In this document: piece after piece, positions 60,301-64,000 of the stretch
How positions within the stretch are numbered: position 1 is the stretch's first letter
How the letters are laid out: each line of letters begins with the position of its first letter
Translations under genes and position numbers: made by a program
The notes under the pieces: generated by a model
What the model was told of the DNA's origin: nothing
The model's input: only the letters and a program-made list of their open reading frames with translations
Database searches by the model: none
Assembly (NCBI RefSeq): GCF_000143535.2
Contig: NC_037310.1
Span: forward strand, 682,001-746,000
Direction of reading: 5' to 3'
DNA from: Botrytis cinerea B05.10
Taxonomy: Eukaryota > Ascomycota > Leotiomycetes > Helotiales > Sclerotiniaceae
Length of the DNA: 64,000 nt

Positions 60301-63300
60301 TCGTATAATAATAATAAATCAGTTTGTATCTAATTCTAAATTTTTATTTTTATTATCTTCTTCTTAGGATTCATTTGTATTTAATTTAATATATTTATCA
60401 ACAATCTTACTATACTTTCTATATTAGTTTTAGATGCGAAGTATTCACTTATAATTTAAGAGATATTAAATCTCTAGCTTTCTATAGCTTTATAATTTTC
60501 TTCTAGTTTACTTTATTTTTTGTCGTAAGTCATGAGCGTATAGAGAGGTTGATATATATATAATATATAAGAGATGATTAGTCTGATATTAGAAGTAGAC
60601 TCGAGTGAACGACTAAATGAATATGTAAGTAGTATAATACGTGATTTTTATTAAAAAATTATATGAGATTAACTTTTCTTGTTCTACAATTTGAGGGATT
60701 AGACCTCTTCTTATACTTTTTCGCTTAGAATCAGCTTTCTTTCTTCGAAATCCCTTTCTCAATCAGATTGTTCTTTAAATAAAGAATCTCTTATATCTTT
60801 TATTCTCTCGAAACGACGATCAGATAATCATCTTATCGATCTTTACAATCTTATCTAATCGATCTATATAGCTTTCAATCTTTCGCTATTAGAAATAATA
60901 TTAAAGATAAGATTTAAGATAATATTTTTCTACTATAAGCTTCTTTCTGAATTCTTTATATTTAACTCTTTTATTGATAACAAATTAATATTAAATATTT
61001 ATTTCTTTTATAAATGTTTATTATTTTCTCTTTTTCTTTACTTGAGAATGCTTATCTTCTAAGTGAATCGAAATAAATATATTAGTTTTAATGATATATA
61101 TTCTTTATCTATTAATTTATACATTTATGATTTATTATCCTCTAGACTGTGAATTAAGACTAGTATATATGACTGATATATTATCAATAAACATTAATAA
61201 GATAATAATAATTAAAAGATTTATTGTAGCTTTATATGTATTTTTAATTAAAAATTTAAAAAATTAGAGTTTTTTTCCTGATATGTTTCATATTCAAAAT
61301 AAATAAAATTAACTATTTTGAAGACTCATAGATTATATAATAATAGTCATATATAGTAATATTCTATATACCTACATCTCAAATATTAGAAGTACTATTT
61401 AAGATTTAGTATATACTAGTTTAGAACGGTTTATATTCGAAATATTGATATTCTAATTCTATAGAGAAAAATTAAGTCAGATTATTTTTCTGTTTCTTTT
61501 TTATATATATATTTTTTTTGGGTTTTTTCATTAAAGTATTATTTGTTTCTTACTTTTCTTTCTTTTAATTTATCATAAGATAATAAATAGAATCAAACGA
61601 ACGGAATTTAGAGTTTCTGATTTTACTAAAACTTAATAAAGTTATACTGGATTCAAATTTTACAACTGAAACACAACTCAAAGAGTTATATTATAGAAAC
61701 TATACGAGAACTCTATATAGAGTTTTCAAAGTAAGCTAATATTAATTAAATAATAACTTCTATTCTAATAGAAAGACAGTCAGCCTCCGACTGACCCCGT
61801 AATATGATTCGTTTAATTCTTTTAAATTTTCAAATTTTTAACTATTCTAATTCTTTAGTTTTTTGGTTTTTTGGTTTTTAATTGTTTAGTTTTTTTTTAA
61901 ATAAAAAGATTCTTTTCATTTTTTCAATCAAAATAAAATAAAATAAAAATAAAAATTCTATATTAAAAGAGTAGAAAAAATAACAAAAGTTCAGAAAATG
62001 AACTAGTAGTAATGAAAGTACTGTACATTATTAACTATATTATAAAATTTATAAAATAAAATATTCTGATAAAAGACCCTTTTATTCCTATCTTTATAAC
62101 GAATAAGTGACTAACTCAATTATATAACTACTAACTTATATATCTTCTAACAAAAAGACTAAGATAGTAATATTTTCTAAAAAAAAATAGAAACTGAAAT
62201 ATCAAAAATATTATCTACGGTTATAATAATTATATTTCTAACATTTAAGAGATTAATATATAAAATATTGCTATATTAGGTTATTACTATATATTATAAT
62301 ACTTTAATTGGTTATTAAGACATTATAAGCGAGCCTGACCGTAGCTCGCAGTCTAGGAGATAAAGGAGAATTATATTTTAGTTTTTATTATTTAAATCTC
62401 TTCTAAAGATTTAGATAAATACATTATTCTAAGATTAAGATATCTTTACACTTTTAATTTAAATTCTATTTCAGTAGATTATTATTATTTTTTAAAAATT
62501 TTAAGTCATATAAGATATATATGAAAGTAGAATATAAAGCTGCTTTAATATTAAACTAATAAGAGGACTATTTAAGGTATTAATCGTACTAGCACAGCTT
62601 TATAGTATGACTTTCTTATAGCATATATATTATATAATAACTGTATTATTTATTATAATCACAATAATCTATACTTATCTATTTAATGAATTTATAATCT
62701 CTTGGTTTTATTAGATTAAATATAATTTAAAAAACAAAAGATTAATCGAGAAATTTATATATTCTATTATTACTGTTTGTTCAATTAGTAAAAAACTTAA
62801 CATTAAATAATTGATATGATTATCAAGTTAACTAAATTAAGAATATTAAATTAAATGTCTTTATTATTATTATGTTTCTTTGAAAAAGTAAATATAATAT
62901 AATTGTTATAATTATTACAAATATTAAAAAAGGCTTAAATTCTTATTATAATATTGGGTTTCCAGATTTCAATTTAGATTTCAATTTTAAATTCAATTCA
63001 AATCTAGTTTTAAACTCTTATTATTATGATTCAAATATTTATTCATTAAATTTTCTATTGTAAAGACATTGGAATTCACATAAAATTTGAAGCAAAATTT
63101 TATATCTTATTTCATATATTTAAAACTTAAATTAAAACAGTAAAGTATATATTTGTAAATTGTAAAGCTAATAATTATTAACTATAAAAATAAGTTATTT
63201 AAATTAGGAGTATCATTTGAATAGTTGCTAAAAATAATATGACTTTGATATTAATATCTATTATAAACAATTTTATAATAGAATTATTATTATAAATAGT

Positions 63301-64000
63301 TTTCACATTTTTAATTTATTTTCAGATTGTTTCAAAATAATAGTTAATAAATAAAATAAATTTTATTATAAATAAATTTAGTAATTTATATTTATTTATG
63401 AGAATTCTCTTTTATTGGTATATATTGCATTTTATGAATAATATAATAATATTTAATTGAACTATTGATTTCTATCTTTATTCAACATTTAAATTTCGAA
63501 ATTATATTATATTATATTACATTATATTATATGAATTCATATTCAAATAAAATAAAATAAACATTTTTGTTTCTTCATTTCTTTGAATTCTTAAGAAAAA
63601 ATCAATTTTGAAAAGAGAACTATACTTTGAATTATTATCCAAATCATTATTATTTTGAGGAAAATTATTCAATTGATTCTAAAAGAATTGAAATTTTAAT
63701 TTCAAAAAATTATTTTATAAATCATTCTTTAATTTTGATGTAATAAAAACTAAAAGTGATAGTTTTGGTAATAACGTGGTTTATATAATTATAATTACAT
63801 AAGTTTACTTTGCATATTTTTGAAAAAAAACACATTATTAATTAGCAAAATAATATCAATGAAAAGAGTCACTATCATTAAAGTTTCAAAACATTTCTAA
63901 TACTATAACATTATTTGTTAGTTTGGAATAATTTCATAATAACAGTAGACAAAAAATATTTATACTCTAATGAAACTTTTACTCAAATTCAAAATTGACG
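60300..64000. repeat. AT-rich, ORF-free block, RIP-like
   Basis: At least 3.7 kb of very AT-rich sequence running off the window end. No open frame of 60 codons or more lies in it on either strand. TA, TTA and AATA steps dominate, and C and G are scarce except in two short islands (near 61771-61800 and 62329-62355). Such blocks in leotiomycetes are normally transposon copies degraded by repeat-induced point mutation (C-to-T) and heterochromatic. No element family could be read from the sequence. A centromeric or other AT-isochore origin is also possible. Confidence 0.75.

Noticed and set aside
60300..64000. Centromere, suggested by AT-rich DNA near a CENP-T gene
   Set aside because: Gene identity does not predict location, and the block seen is too short to tell a centromere from a RIP-mutated transposon.

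Overview
The window looks like nuclear DNA of a filamentous ascomycete, most likely a leotiomycete of the Botrytis/Sclerotinia kind. The evidence is compact genes with short introns (about 50-130 nt, GT..AG ends, CTAAY-like branch sites), a moderate-GC gene space, a GPI-anchored class III chitinase, a CFEM protein, a SAD-1/QDE-1-type RNA-dependent RNA polymerase, a DUF7704 protein, and an extremely AT-rich ORF-free block of the type left by repeat-induced point mutation. Species assignment is inference. I assembled 26 protein-coding genes by joining open frames at splice sites and checking that every junction keeps the reading frame. I saw no tRNA, rRNA, CRISPR array or intact transposon.

Layout. 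0-10 kb: an orphan gene with a Lys-His-Arg repeat tail, a 1,198-residue mucin-like GH18 chitinase (minus), a 2.5 kb gene-free gap, and an HSM3/PSMD5-like proteasome chaperone (minus). 10-20 kb: RPC31 of RNA polymerase III (plus), a repeat-rich spacer, mitochondrial D-lactate dehydrogenase (minus), a 3.1 kb microsatellite desert, and ribosomal protein eS4 (minus). 20-30 kb: the RNA-dependent RNA polymerase (plus), aspartate-semialdehyde dehydrogenase, a CHCHD2/MIX17-type twin-CX9C protein and the exosome cofactor LRP1/Rrp47 (all minus). 30-40 kb: a Mug72-like ketopantoate-reductase-fold protein (plus), PDCD5 (plus), COQ4 (minus), a SET-domain methyltransferase (plus), a CPSF6-like RRM protein (minus) and Sec61-gamma/SSS1 (plus). 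41-52 kb: a DCAF11/LEC14B-type WD40 protein (plus), a double-Myb telobox protein like Teb1 (minus), a DUF7704 membrane protein (plus), a UBXN4-like UBX protein (minus) and SURF1/SHY1 (plus). 52-60 kb: CENP-T (minus), CMS1 (plus), a CFEM GPI protein (plus), NOP6 (plus) and a Rac GTPase (minus). 60.3-64 kb: an AT-rich block without genes.

The genes are mostly conserved housekeeping functions, each with its own promoter; there is no operon and no metabolite cluster. Several share themes by chance or synteny: mitochondria (DLD1, the CHCHD2-like protein, COQ4, SURF1), RNA and ribosome biogenesis (LRP1, CMS1, NOP6, eS4, RPC31, the CPSF6-like protein), chromosome biology (CENP-T, the Teb1-like protein, and the RdRP that would feed RNA silencing) and cell wall or surface (chitinase, CFEM protein, Rac). 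I did not find a convincing undescribed multi-gene system. The best second-look items are the telobox protein, the orphan repeat-tailed gene, the missing start of the Mug72-like gene, the nearly overlapping 3' ends of SURF1 and CENP-T, the internal repeats of the chitinase and CENP-T, and the AT-rich terminal block with two GC-richer hairpins.
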